DNA of 64,000 bases. Origin: an uncultured Agathobacter sp. (GTDB lineage: Bacteria > Bacillota > Clostridia > Lachnospirales > Lachnospiraceae). The DNA lies in the NCBI GenBank assembly GCA_934358675.1, contig CAKRKX010000002.1:1-64000 (forward strand), given 5' to 3'. This document shows positions 53,623 to 61,799 of the stretch, one piece after another; the stretch's first letter is position 1; each line of letters opens with the position of its first letter. A program made the translations under genes and the position numbers. The notes below the pieces were generated by a model. That model saw nothing but the letters and a program-made list of their open reading frames with translations, was not told the origin of the DNA and ran no database searches.

Positions 53623-54495
53623 ATGAAGGTTGGAGTTATCGGTGCTGGTACAATGGGCCAGGGAATCGCTAAGGCATTTGCTCAGGTAGACGGATACGAA
53701 GTTGCACTCTGCGACATCAAGCAGGAGTGGGCTGAAGGCGGAAAGGACAAAATTGCAAAGGGTTATGCAAGACTTGTCGCTAAAGAGAAAATGACACAGG
53801 AGAAGGTTGATGCAATCCTTGCTAAGATCACTCCAGGTTTAAAGGAAGACCTCTGCAAAGACTGCGATCTTATCGTTGAGGCTGCTTTCGAAAATATGGA
53901 AGTTAAGAAGACAACATTCGCTGAGTTAGACAAGATTGCTAAGCCGGAGTGTATCTTCGCTTCTAATACATCTTCACTTTCAATCACAGAGATCGGAAAC
54001 GGACTTACCCGTCCAATGATCGGTATGCATTTCTTCAATCCTGCTGACCGTATGAAGTTAGTAGAGGTTATCGCCGGTGTTAACACACCTGCTGAGACTG
54101 TTGAGGCAATCAAGAAGATCTCTGAGGAAATCGGAAAGACACCTGTACAGGTTAACGAGGCTGCTGGTTTCGTAGTAAACCGTATCTTAATCCCGATGAT
54201 CAACGAAGCTGCTTTCATCAAGATGGAAGGTGTTTCTGATATCGCAGGTATTGATGCTGCTATGAAGCTTGGTGCAAACCATCCAATGGGACCGTTAGAG
54301 TTAGGTGATTTCATCGGTCTTGATATCTGTCTTGCAATCATGGATGTTCTCTACAATGAGACAGGCGACAGCAAGTATCGTGCATGCCCACTCATCCGTA
54401 AGATGGTTCGTGGTGGAAACCTTGGTGCTAAGTCCGGTAAGGGATTCTACATTTACAATGCAGACCGTACAAAAACACCGGTAGATGCACAGTAG
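53623..54495 (+). CDS. hbd: 3-hydroxybutyryl-CoA dehydrogenase
   Basis: A 290-residue NAD(P)H-dependent enzyme reducing acetoacetyl-CoA to 3-hydroxybutyryl-CoA. The Rossmann motif G-A-G-T-M-G-Q-G is at residues 7-14. The catalytic His is in M-H-F-F-N-P, with the Glu in K-L-V-E-V. The C-terminal G-D-F-I-G-L-D block completes the family pattern. AGGAGG precedes the ATG. It is highly codon-biased. The crt (crotonase) gene that often lies beside hbd is absent here. Confidence 0.96.
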   Translation: MKVGVIGAGTMGQGIAKAFAQVDGYEVALCDIKQEWAEGGKDKIAKGYARLVAKEKMTQEKVDAILAKITPGLKEDLCKDCDLIVEAAFENMEVKKTTFAELDKIAKPECIFASNTSSLSITEIGNGLTRPMIGMHFFNPADRMKLVEVIAGVNTPAETVEAIKKISEEIGKTPVQVNEAAGFVVNRILIPMINEAAFIKMEGVSDIAGIDAAMKLGANHPMGPLELGDFIGLDICLAIMDVLYNETGDSKYRACPLIRKMVRGGNLGAKSGKGFYIYNADRTKTPVDAQ

Positions 54496-54511
54496 TAGCG
54501 AATAAAACCGG

Positions 54512-54568
54512 TTTCAGTGTCAATTTCATGCGAAAGCTTGCTTTAAAGCATGAAATTGCACTTGAAAC
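54512..54568 (+). repeat. Intercistronic hairpin between hbd and bcd
   Basis: TCAATTTCATGC (54520-54531) faces GCATGAAATTGC near 54549-54560. The stem is extended by TTTCAGTG/CACTTGAAA on the outside, with one mismatch. The remainder of the 202-base gap holds a second, weaker GGATTGC/GCAATCC pair and no coding signal. Confidence 0.6.
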
Positions 54569-54697
54569 GTTAACGGAACCGAACAAGCAGCCGGATATGG
54601 CGGATTGTGAGATTCCGTAGGATTGCGAGAACGAAAGTGAAGCAATCCGTGGTTTTGAGAATGAATATATAAAACATAAATAAGGAGTGTTAAAATC

Positions 54698-55852
54698 ATG
54701 GATTTTACTTTAGACAAGAAACATGAGATGGCTCGCGGTCTTTTCAGAGACTTCGCTGAGACAGAAGTAAAACCTCTTGCACAGGAGACTGACGAGACAG
54801 AGCAGTTCCCGGCTGAGACTGTTGCAAAGATGGGTAAATATGGATTCATGGGAATCCCGGTACCAAAGGAGTACGGCGGACAGGGATGTGATCCTCTTAC
54901 ATACGTTATGTGTGTAGAAGAGTTATCAAAGGTTTGCGGAACTACAGGTGTTATCGTTTCTGCACATACTTCCCTTTGCATCGATCCGATTATGACATAC
55001 GGTACAGAAGAGCAGAAGCAGAAATTCGTAGCTCCACTTGCTAAGGGTGAGAAGCTTGGTGCTTTCGCATTAACAGAGCCAGGTGCAGGTACAGACGCAC
55101 AGGGTGCTCAGACAAAGGCTGTATTAGATGGAGATGAGTGGGTTCTTAACGGATCTAAGTGCTTCATCACAAACGGTAAGGTTGCTGATGTTTATATCGT
55201 AATCGCTATCACAAGCATTACAGAAGATAAGAGAGGAAGAAAGAAAAAGAACTTCTCCGCATTTATCGTAGAGAAGGGTGCTCCAGGATTCTCATTCGGA
55301 ACCAAGGAGAAGAAGATGGGTATCCGTGGATCATCTACCTACGAGCTGATCTTCGAGGACTGCAGAATTCCTAAGGATGCATTACTCGGACCGGAAGGAA
55401 AGGGATTCCCGATCGCTATGCACACTCTTGATGGTGGACGTATCGGTATCGCTGCTCAGGCACTTGGTATCGCAGAGGGCGCTTTAGACCGTTGTATCGC
55501 ATATACAAAGGAGAGAAAGCAGTTCGGTCGTTCTATCGCACAGCAGCAGAATACACAGTTCAAGCTTGCTGATATGGCAGCAAGAGTTGAGGCTGCTCAG
55601 CTTCTTGTTTACAAGGCAGCTATGGCTAAGGCTACTCAGAAGGTTTACTCTGTTGAGGCAGCTAAGGCTAAGTTATTCGCAGCTGAGACCGCTATGGCTG
55701 TTACAACAGAAGTTGTTCAGTTATTCGGTGGATACGGATATATCCGTGAGTACGACGTAGAGCGTATGATGCGTGATGCTAAGATCACAGAGATCTACGA
55801 GGGAACTTCAGAAGTTCAGCGTATGGTTATCTCTGGAGCATTATTAAGATAA
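54698..55852 (+). CDS. bcd: Butyryl-CoA dehydrogenase
   Basis: A 384-residue acyl-CoA dehydrogenase that reduces crotonyl-CoA to butyryl-CoA. The [10 protein letters not shown] block is the FAD/substrate region, the catalytic base is Glu368 in Y-E-G-T-S-E, and F-G-G-Y-G-Y-I is typical. With EtfAB it forms an electron-bifurcating complex that also reduces ferredoxin (family knowledge). The start follows TAAGGAG. Codon bias is very strong. Confidence 0.96.
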   Translation: MDFTLDKKHEMARGLFRDFAETEVKPLAQETDETEQFPAETVAKMGKYGFMGIPVPKEYGGQGCDPLTYVMCVEELSKVCGTTGVIVSAHTSLCIDPIMTYGTEEQKQKFVAPLAKGEKLGAFALTEPGAGTDAQGAQTKAVLDGDEWVLNGSKCFITNGKVADVYIVIAITSITEDKRGRKKKNFSAFIVEKGAPGFSFGTKEKKMGIRGSSTYELIFEDCRIPKDALLGPEGKGFPIAMHTLDGGRIGIAAQALGIAEGALDRCIAYTKERKQFGRSIAQQQNTQFKLADMAARVEAAQLLVYKAAMAKATQKVYSVEAAKAKLFAAETAMAVTTEVVQLFGGYGYIREYDVERMMRDAKITEIYEGTSEVQRMVISGALLR

Positions 55853-55875
55853 CGTGATTTTATAATCACGAGCGC

Positions 55876-55961
55876 AAGTCCATTAAGAATTCGCTTTGCG
55901 AATGGGACTTGCTTTTGTAGACGATAGTTTTTCATACGATATAAGCGGTGCCGCTTATATC
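55876..55961 (+). repeat. Two hairpins between bcd and etfB
   Basis: GCAAGTCCATT (55882-55892) pairs with AATGGGACTTGC (55904-55915 region) and is followed by TTTTG. GATATAAGCGG (55938-55948) pairs perfectly with CCGCTTATATC (55951-55961). They lie in the 174-base bcd-etfB gap. Confidence 0.6.
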
Positions 55962-56026
55962 TGATCGATGAATAAGACGATTCGTTATACAAAAGAACTA
56001 GAATGAAGAAAAGGAGATAATAATAC

Positions 56027-56809
56027 ATGAATATCGTAGTATGTATTAAACAGGTTCCTGATACCAAGGGTGGAGTTAAGTTCAACCCGGATGGAACACT
56101 TGATAGAGCAGCAATGCTTGCCATCATGAACCCAGATGATAAGGCTGGTCTTGAGGCAGCACTTAGAATTAAAGATGCAACTGGCGCAAAGGTTACCGTT
56201 CTTACAATGGGTCTTCCAAAGGCTGATGCAGTTCTTCGTGAGGCTATGGCTATGGGCGCTGACGATGCAATCCTCGTAACAGACCGCGTTTTAGGTGGAG
56301 CTGATACATGGGCTACATCTACAACAATCGCCGGTGCACTTCGTAACATCGATTACGATCTCATCATCACAGGACGTCAGGCTATCGACGGTGATACCGC
56401 ACAGGTTGGACCACAGATCGCTGAGCACCTTGGACTTCCGGTAATCTCTTATGCAGAGGATATCAAGGTTGAGGGTGATTCCGTTATCGTTAAGCGTCAG
56501 TATGAGGACAGATATCATGAAGTTAAGGCTAAGATGCCTTGCCTGATCACTGCTCTTTCTGAGTTAAACGAGCCTAGATATATGACTCCTGGCGGAATCT
56601 TCGATGCATGTGACAAAGAAGTAACCGTATGGGGCAGAGCTGATCTTAAGGATGTTGATGATTCAAACCTTGGTCTTAAGGGATCTCCAACAAAGATCGC
56701 TAAGGCATCTGATAAGGTACCTAAGGGAGCAGGAGAGAAAGTAAACCTTGACCCAGCAGAGTCTGTAAACTATCTGATCGGTAAGTTCAAAGAGAAACAT
56801 ATTATCTAA
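56027..56809 (+). CDS. etfB: Electron transfer flavoprotein beta subunit
   Basis: A 260-residue subunit carrying the bifurcating FAD/AMP site. It begins M-N-I-V-V-C-I-K-Q-V-P-D-T and contains the V-T-G-R-Q-A-I-D-G-D-T-A-Q-V-G-P signature (about 117-132). The L-N-E-P-R-Y-M-T-P-G segment is typical of clostridial EtfB. It pairs with EtfA, whose start lies 26 bases after its stop, and together they serve Bcd. Confidence 0.96.
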   Translation: MNIVVCIKQVPDTKGGVKFNPDGTLDRAAMLAIMNPDDKAGLEAALRIKDATGAKVTVLTMGLPKADAVLREAMAMGADDAILVTDRVLGGADTWATSTTIAGALRNIDYDLIITGRQAIDGDTAQVGPQIAEHLGLPVISYAEDIKVEGDSVIVKRQYEDRYHEVKAKMPCLITALSELNEPRYMTPGGIFDACDKEVTVWGRADLKDVDDSNLGLKGSPTKIAKASDKVPKGAGEKVNLDPAESVNYLIGKFKEKHII

Positions 56810-56835
56810 CATTATATAGAAAAGTGGTGAAAAAA

Positions 56836-57882
56836 ATGGGTTTAGAAGAATATAAGGGCGTATATATCTACGCACAGCAGGTAGACAATGAGCTTAGCTC
56901 AATCGCTTTCGAGTTAATCGGAAAGGCAAAAGAATTAGCAGCTGATTTAGGTACAGATGTAACAGCAGTTCTTCTGGGATCTAACGTTAAGGGATTAGCT
57001 GATGAATTAGGCGAGTATGGCGCAGACAAGGTTATCGTTGTAGATAATCCTGAACTTGAGACATACCGCACAGAGCCATATGCACAGGCTCTTGCAGCAG
57101 TTATCAATGAGTACAAGCCAGAGATTATGTTAGTTGGTGCAACAGCAATCGGTCGTGACCTTGGTCCTACCGTATCTGCAAGAGTTGCTACAGGACTTAC
57201 CGCTGACTGTACAAAGCTTGAGATTGGTGATTTCCCAATCAATGCAGTACCTGGTAAGGAAGATGAGCAGAAGCACAACCAGTTACTGATGACTCGTCCT
57301 GCATTCGGTGGTAACACAATCGCTACAATCGCCTGCCCGGACAACCGTCCTCAGATGGCAACTGTTCGTCCTGGTGTTATGCAGAAGCTTCCTAAGGAGG
57401 CTGGACGCAAGGCTGAGGTTATCGAGTACGCTGCTCCAATCGAGAAGAATGATCGTTTCGTAGAGATCCTTAACGTAGTTAAGGCTGTAGGAAATGTTGA
57501 GAACATCATGGATGCTAAGGTTCTTGTATCCGGTGGTCGTGGAGTTGGAAGCAAAGAGAACTTCCAGATGCTTCAGGATCTCGCTGATGTATTCGGCGGA
57601 ATGGTAAGCTGCTCACGTGCCGTTGTTGAGAATGGCTGGTTAGCACAGGATTATCAGGTAGGACAGACAGGTAAGACTGTTCGTCCACAGATCTACTTTG
57701 CAATCGGTATCTCCGGAGCAATCCAGCACGTTGCAGGTATGGAAGAGTCTGATCTCATCATCGCAATCAACAAGGACGAGGATGCTCCAATCTTCGACGT
57801 AGCTGATTACGGTATCGTTGGAGATCTGAACAAGATCGTTCCACAGCTTACAGCAGCTTTAAAGGCTGAGATGGGCAAGTAA
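56836..57882 (+). CDS. etfA: Electron transfer flavoprotein alpha subunit
   Basis: A 348-residue subunit with the C-terminal FAD domain G-G-R-G-V-G-S-K-E-N-F, Q-T-G-K-T-V-R-P and I-G-I-S-G-A-I-Q-H (about 235-310). The frame also has GTG codons at 56824 and 56827, but these form the GTGGTG ribosome-binding-like stretch. ATG 56836 gives the usual M-G-L-E-E-Y-K-G-V. It ends the butyryl-CoA cluster and is followed by a strong terminator. Confidence 0.95.
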   Translation: MGLEEYKGVYIYAQQVDNELSSIAFELIGKAKELAADLGTDVTAVLLGSNVKGLADELGEYGADKVIVVDNPELETYRTEPYAQALAAVINEYKPEIMLVGATAIGRDLGPTVSARVATGLTADCTKLEIGDFPINAVPGKEDEQKHNQLLMTRPAFGGNTIATIACPDNRPQMATVRPGVMQKLPKEAGRKAEVIEYAAPIEKNDRFVEILNVVKAVGNVENIMDAKVLVSGGRGVGSKENFQMLQDLADVFGGMVSCSRAVVENGWLAQDYQVGQTGKTVRPQIYFAIGISGAIQHVAGMEESDLIIAINKDEDAPIFDVADYGIVGDLNKIVPQLTAALKAEMGK

Positions 57883-57912
57883 TTTGTCTGTCTGATATAA
57901 GCAGAAATAATG

Positions 57913-57949
57913 AAGACCGTTGCGGTTTGACCGCAGCGGTCTTTTTTTG
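57913..57949 (+). terminator. Terminator of the butyryl-CoA cluster
   Basis: AGACCGTTGCGGT pairs with ACCGCAGCGGTCT (one G-U), followed by seven T residues. Confidence 0.92.
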
Positions 57950-57982
57950 TCCCTTTTTGCTTACTTGTACGTTTTATTATGA
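57948..57982 (+). promoter_or_regulatory. Candidate autoregulated ECF-sigma promoter, site 1
   Basis: TGTCCCTTTTTG (57948-57959) followed by CGTTTTATTATG (57970-57981). The same bipartite pattern with identical spacing stands at 59531. It begins right at the end of the etfA terminator and lies about 75 bases before the sigma-factor gene. Confidence 0.55.
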
Positions 57983-58004
57983 AAGGAATAAACAAGTGAA
58001 GCTG

Positions 58005-58034
58005 TTCTATGCTAGAATGAAAAAAAGCATAGAA
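58005..58034. repeat. 9-bp inverted repeat before the sigma gene
   Basis: TTCTATGCT (58005-58013) and AGCATAGAA (58026-58034) are exact complements 12 bases apart, 20 bases before the sigma-factor ATG. This could be an operator or an mRNA hairpin near the start. Confidence 0.45.
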
Positions 58035-58054
58035 AATGACCTTGAGGATGATAA

Positions 58055-58585
58055 ATGATACTACTATTTAGTGTTTTGAATGATGAACAGCGTGAACTGG
58101 TTGAACAAATTTTTCATAAACATCATATGCAGTTTCAAAGAATTGCATTTAAAATTGTAAAATCGGAAGTAACGGCAGAGGACGCAGTGGGGACTGCGTT
58201 TCTCAAAATTATGGATAATATTGAAAGAATATCCCATCTTCCCGGTCCCCAGATGATGGCTTTCTGCGTTGTTATTGTAAAGAACACATCTATTGATATG
58301 ATTCGCCATGCGCAAAAAAATGTTCCGGTGGATTATCTTGAAAATATTAAGAATGAGAATGTTGATAATGTTGAGGATGAATGCATTCATAATGCAGATA
58401 TACATAAATTGACAAAGCTGATTGACGAGCTTGAGCCGACTGACAGAAAATTCATTTACTTAAGATACACGCTTGAAATGGGATATAAAGAGATCGGAGG
58501 ATTACTAAATATTTCTGAGGATGCCGCCAAAAAGCGTGGTCAGCGTTTGGTTAAGAAATTAAGAGAGCAATATGAAGGAAGGTAA
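58055..58585 (+). CDS. ECF-type RNA polymerase sigma factor
   Basis: A 176-residue sigma-70-family protein with region 2 (about 15-85, including A-F-C-V-V-I-V-K-N-T-S-I-D) and region 4 (about 125-172, Y-K-E-I-G-G-L-L-N-I-S-E-D-A-A-K-K-R-G). Region 3 is absent, as in ECF factors. It overlaps a membrane protein with a DUF4367 domain, a typical sigma/anti-sigma layout. A TGTCCC motif is shared between its own upstream region and that of the first exported gene, suggesting positive autoregulation. Confidence 0.88.
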   Translation: MILLFSVLNDEQRELVEQIFHKHHMQFQRIAFKIVKSEVTAEDAVGTAFLKIMDNIERISHLPGPQMMAFCVVIVKNTSIDMIRHAQKNVPVDYLENIKNENVDNVEDECIHNADIHKLTKLIDELEPTDRKFIYLRYTLEMGYKEIGGLLNISEDAAKKRGQRLVKKLREQYEGR

Positions 58586-58589
58586 GATT

Positions 58590-59522
58590 ATGGATATGGG
58601 ATGGCAGGAAATGCTACATGAGGCTGCAACCATAAGTTTTACAAAAAAACAGAACACAATTGTTACAGATGCAGAGAGCGTAGACGGTTGTATAGATTTG
58701 CAAAACAAGAAAGTTCGAGAGTTAAGTGAAAAAATTTTACTGCTTCCGCATGAGGGAGTCGCCTTGCTTTTTGCAAGATATTGCTTTGCTTTATCCTGGA
58801 CGGGGATTGAAAATCTGTTGCAGTTACAGAATGCAAAAGAAGACTTTGCGTTTTATCGTGAATTGCTATCACATAGTGTAGGTCTTGACGATGGGCAGAT
58901 GGTTTCGGATCTGTCATTCCGGAGGGCGTGCCATAAAGCATTGAAAAAATATGTGCGTATGGAGCTGAGAACCGACGCGGAGGTTGAGAGAAGCGGAAAG
59001 CGACAATCGTATAGGACATTGAAGAAAATGGGCAGGGCCGTAGCAATTGTACTTGTTACATCCGTACTTTTGTTTTCCGGAACTATGGTTACGAATGCAA
59101 AGTTCCGGGAAAGAGTGGTTACCTGGATGATCGAAACTTTTGATGATTTCTGCACGTTTCAGGTGCATCAGAAAGATGATCATGTAGAGAAGGAGCTTAG
59201 CGACTATCATATCTCATATGTCCCGGAGAATGCAAAGCTGCAGAGCGTGTCGGAGCAGCCGAGGCTGATCGCATATGAATATGTAATGAACGATGACGAT
59301 TTGTTTTCTATTTTAATCTGCAAGGATGACACCATCGTCTACATGGGCGTTGAGAATGCCAAGATGCAGCCGGTGGAATTGGACGGTGCGACAGGCTACC
59401 TTATGAATGAAGGTGATACGAATTATATCTGTTTTGAGAGGGATGGCAATTTCTTCGCAGCATGTGGAGTGGTTGATGAGAATGAGTTGATCAAGGTTGC
59501 AAATGGAATTAAGAGTGAATAA
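58590..59522 (+). CDS. DUF4367 membrane protein, putative anti-sigma factor
   Basis: A 310-residue, single-pass protein. The cytoplasmic N-terminal half (about 1-150) would bind the sigma factor. The helix A-V-A-I-V-L-V-T-S-V-L-L-F-S-G is near 155-172. The outer C-terminal part contains a DUF4367 domain (V-E-L-D-G-A-T-G-Y-L-M...I-C-F-E-R-D-G-N-F). No zinc-type H-x3-C-x2-C anti-sigma motif is seen. ATG 58572 also exists, but GGAAGG seven bases before ATG 58590 favours the latter. The anti-sigma role is inferred from order and topology. Confidence 0.72.
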   Translation: MDMGWQEMLHEAATISFTKKQNTIVTDAESVDGCIDLQNKKVRELSEKILLLPHEGVALLFARYCFALSWTGIENLLQLQNAKEDFAFYRELLSHSVGLDDGQMVSDLSFRRACHKALKKYVRMELRTDAEVERSGKRQSYRTLKKMGRAVAIVLVTSVLLFSGTMVTNAKFRERVVTWMIETFDDFCTFQVHQKDDHVEKELSDYHISYVPENAKLQSVSEQPRLIAYEYVMNDDDLFSILICKDDTIVYMGVENAKMQPVELDGATGYLMNEGDTNYICFERDGNFFAACGVVDENELIKVANGIKSE

Positions 59523-59530
59523 ATTTTTTA

Positions 59531-59564
59531 TGTCCCTTTTTGTCCCTTGGAATGTTATATAAAG
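59531..59564 (+). promoter_or_regulatory. Candidate ECF-sigma promoter, site 2
   Basis: TGTCCCTTTTTG (59531-59542) followed by TGTTATATAAAG (59553-59564), with the same spacing as site 1 at 57948. The GTT core starts exactly 23 bases after the first T in both. It is about 33 bases upstream of the next start codon. Confidence 0.55.
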
Positions 59565-59596
59565 GAGTTGATAAATATAACACAAGGAGGAGTTTT

Positions 59597-60025
59597 ATGA
59601 AGAAACGTATCATTCCACTAACTGTAGCATTTTGTTTGGCGATGGTTACATCCACTACAACCGCAATTGCGGCGGATATACCTTCACAAAAATTGTGCGA
59701 TATTGCATCAGTGCAACAAATAGAGCCGAGATGGGGAAATGCTAATTTGGCAGTTCCATCTATTTCTGTCTCTGGAAAACAGATTTTAGTTACAGTGCAT
59801 ATTTCGCCTAAAAAAACTACGACTAAGACAACGGGAAAATTGATTCTTGAAAAGAAAAATGGCAACGGATGGTCGACCGTAGTTTCATGGGGGATAGATG
59901 CATCGGGAACTATTGATGTAATAAAGAACTATAGAGGGGCAAGTGGTGTTACTTATCGCGCCCGAGTAATTGCTACTATAGGGACGGACAAAACAGATTG
60001 TATTTCTGCTGAGTGCACAGTCTGA
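59597..60025 (+). CDS. Small exported beta-rich protein, unknown
   Basis: A 142-residue protein: signal peptide M-K-K-R-I-I-P-L-T-V-A-F-C-L-A-M...I-A-A (1-~26), then about 115 residues of alternating hydrophobic/polar strands with Thr and Lys (S-I-S-V-S-G-K-Q-I-L-V-T-V-H-I-S), like a small beta-sandwich. Two cysteines near the C-terminus (C-I-S-A-E-C) could form a disulfide. I recognise no family. The start is ATG 59597 with AAGGAGG nearby. It is the first gene behind motif site 2. Confidence 0.68.
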   Translation: MKKRIIPLTVAFCLAMVTSTTTAIAADIPSQKLCDIASVQQIEPRWGNANLAVPSISVSGKQILVTVHISPKKTTTKTTGKLILEKKNGNGWSTVVSWGIDASGTIDVIKNYRGASGVTYRARVIATIGTDKTDCISAECTV

Positions 60026-60057
60026 TTTCAGGTGTTGAGTGAAAGGAGAATTATAAA

Positions 60058-60678
60058 ATGAGATACAAAAAGAAGTTATTAACAGTGATGGCATTAGTGT
60101 TAGCATTTTCTACAGTTGGGGCATCTGTTGTAAGTGCAAAGGATTGCTATAAAAAATGGTACAAATATGTTAACTGTGTTAGTTGTGATGATTCACAGTA
60201 TGATTCATCACAAACGGATACGTGTTCAGGAAAACATCCAAGACAATATGGGATTAAATTATGCTCTACACATTTAAAAGAAATGTCGACAAAAGCGTCA
60301 TTTTATAAAAGAGGATACTCTGATTACAATTGTTTGGCATATGCATTAGGAAAGAATGGTGTTCAAAGTTGGTTATGGCCAGCGGAGTGGGGGGATGCAG
60401 GTCCTTCTTTAGCTGCATTTAAGAAATATATTGAGAATAAAGGGTATACATGTACTACTAGTGCGAGTGCTGCCACAGGGAAAGAGGTTATATATGCATA
60501 TTCAAAAAATGGTCATGTTGTACATTTCTCAAGAAAGTATACTTTAGATGGAAAAGCGGTATCTGGTGCAGCGACCCTCTCTAAATGGGGATCTATGTCT
60601 TTGTACAAAACGACAATAATTGACCCATATGCTTCAACGTCTATATATGGGTATTTAGCATTTATATGTTATAAGTAA
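60058..60678 (+). CDS. Exported protein with Cys/His papain-like pattern, unknown
   Basis: A 206-residue protein with a signal peptide (1-~27, ending V-V-S-A-K). The N-terminal mature part is Cys-rich (C-Y-K-K-W-Y-K-Y-V-N-C-V-S-C). The core has D-Y-N-C-L-A-Y-A-L-G (about 94-103) and N-G-H-V-V-H-F-S-R (about 157-165), which resemble the Cys and His of NlpC/P60- or papain-like hydrolases. The catalytic role is inference. It lies 32 bases after the small beta protein gene and 14 before the lipoprotein gene, so the three look co-transcribed. Confidence 0.66.
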   Translation: MRYKKKLLTVMALVLAFSTVGASVVSAKDCYKKWYKYVNCVSCDDSQYDSSQTDTCSGKHPRQYGIKLCSTHLKEMSTKASFYKRGYSDYNCLAYALGKNGVQSWLWPAEWGDAGPSLAAFKKYIENKGYTCTTSASAATGKEVIYAYSKNGHVVHFSRKYTLDGKAVSGAATLSKWGSMSLYKTTIIDPYASTSIYGYLAFICYK

Positions 60679-60692
60679 AGGAGAAAATTAAT

Positions 60693-61328
60693 ATGAAAAA
60701 AATAATGTTAATTGTTAGTGGTGTGTTAATGGTAGCTTTTATTATTGGATGTATACATAAACAAGATGACACAACTTTGGCTGCAGAAATTGAGGAAAAT
60801 TTTTCGCAGATATCTAATTTAAGTGTTGAGCAAGCTCTTAGTTCCAATCCGTATGATTATATTAATAATGATTATTATGAAAATATTGTTGCTTTGGGAG
60901 TCCCAGCTGTTACAGTATTGGAAGAGAATTATCACAATGGAACATATTCAGGATTGGATAGTTATATTGCGGCGTTGGCCATTCAGGATATTACAGGGCT
61001 GAATCTGTATGAATGCACCGGAAGCGACTGGAGTACAGCAGAAGAATTTTTTGAGCAGTGGGATACAACAATCCAAAATCTGTCGGATACATTCGGAAAA
61101 ATCATGGATTCAGATATATCAATGTCAAATAAAATTTATCAGATTGAGAAATATGGTGTGTTTGGACAGACATTTTTGAAAAAAGCAAAAGTGACAAAGA
61201 ATCATACTGTGGAATTTGATGGAAAAGAAGTTTCAATTGATGAAGCAATTGATGAGGAAACAGTGCCAGATATTTCAAAAGGGGAAATGAAAGAGGTAAC
61301 AGATTATTTAGAAGGTGTGGTCGAGTAA
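60693..61328 (+). CDS. Putative lipoprotein of the ECF cassette
   Basis: A 211-residue protein with a lipoprotein-like leader (M-K-K-I-M-L-I-V-S-G-V-L-M-V, then F-I-I-G-C, Cys at residue 20), followed by an acidic, mainly helical domain rich in Asp/Glu and Tyr. There are no enzyme motifs. It closes the cassette sigma / DUF4367 / small beta protein / Cys-His protein / lipoprotein. A terminator follows within 15 bases. Confidence 0.65.
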   Translation: MKKIMLIVSGVLMVAFIIGCIHKQDDTTLAAEIEENFSQISNLSVEQALSSNPYDYINNDYYENIVALGVPAVTVLEENYHNGTYSGLDSYIAALAIQDITGLNLYECTGSDWSTAEEFFEQWDTTIQNLSDTFGKIMDSDISMSNKIYQIEKYGVFGQTFLKKAKVTKNHTVEFDGKEVSIDEAIDEETVPDISKGEMKEVTDYLEGVVE

Positions 61329-61337
61329 GCCCTCATG

Positions 61338-61372
61338 AAAAATGCGTCAGTATATGATACTGGCGCATTTTT
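61338..61372 (+). terminator. Terminator of the ECF cassette
   Basis: AAAAATGCGTCAGTAT pairs with ATACTGGCGCATTTTT (one G-U). Its T-run overlaps the start of the truncated XRE repeat at 61368. Confidence 0.85.
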
Positions 61373-61557
61373 AGATTTGCAACAAGTCTTCCGGTTTACA
61401 GCCCAATACACGCGCAAACTTTACAACATCAATGACTTTCGTGTGGTTGATATCACGTTGGCACTGTTCAAAAAGCTGGATCTGGCGCAACGGGACTCCG
61501 GATAAATCGGATAGTTCGCGTTGAGATAAGCAGGCTAATTTACGGAGGCGTTTGAGG
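61371..61557 (-). pseudogene. Truncated 3' copy of the XRE gene
   Basis: On the minus strand this encodes about 61 residues, L-K-R-L-R-K-L-A-C-L-S-Q-R-E-L to D-L-L-Q-I-stop. They match the C-terminal HTH of the XRE protein at 62737-63378 with only about four amino-acid changes. The DNA aligns without gaps to 62737-62923. No start codon is available: the frame meets TAA three codons upstream, where the match ends. It is a gene remnant that forms a direct repeat around the Rpn gene. Confidence 0.85.
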
Positions 61558-61565
61558 ACTTTTTA

Positions 61566-61594
61566 TTGCAACTTTGATACTTGAATGTTATACT
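61566..61594 (+). promoter_or_regulatory. Promoter of the Rpn gene
   Basis: TTGCAA (61566-61571), 17 bases, TATACT (61589-61594). About 205 bases of AT-rich leader follow before the ATG, with no further coding signal. Confidence 0.6.
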
Positions 61595-61799
61595 TGTTTC
61601 AAAGCAATAGCATATTTTTCCATAGTCAGGACGGACAGTACTTGGTGAGCCGTCTGTATCATATATTTAATTTTATCATTTCAAATTATCCCGGAAAATC
61701 TTGCTTTTATTTTCAACTATATTTTAATTTAAGCAGGATTTGTACGGATAAGGATCGGTTTACATACAGATTCTGCGGCTTACACAAGGAGGAAACTGT

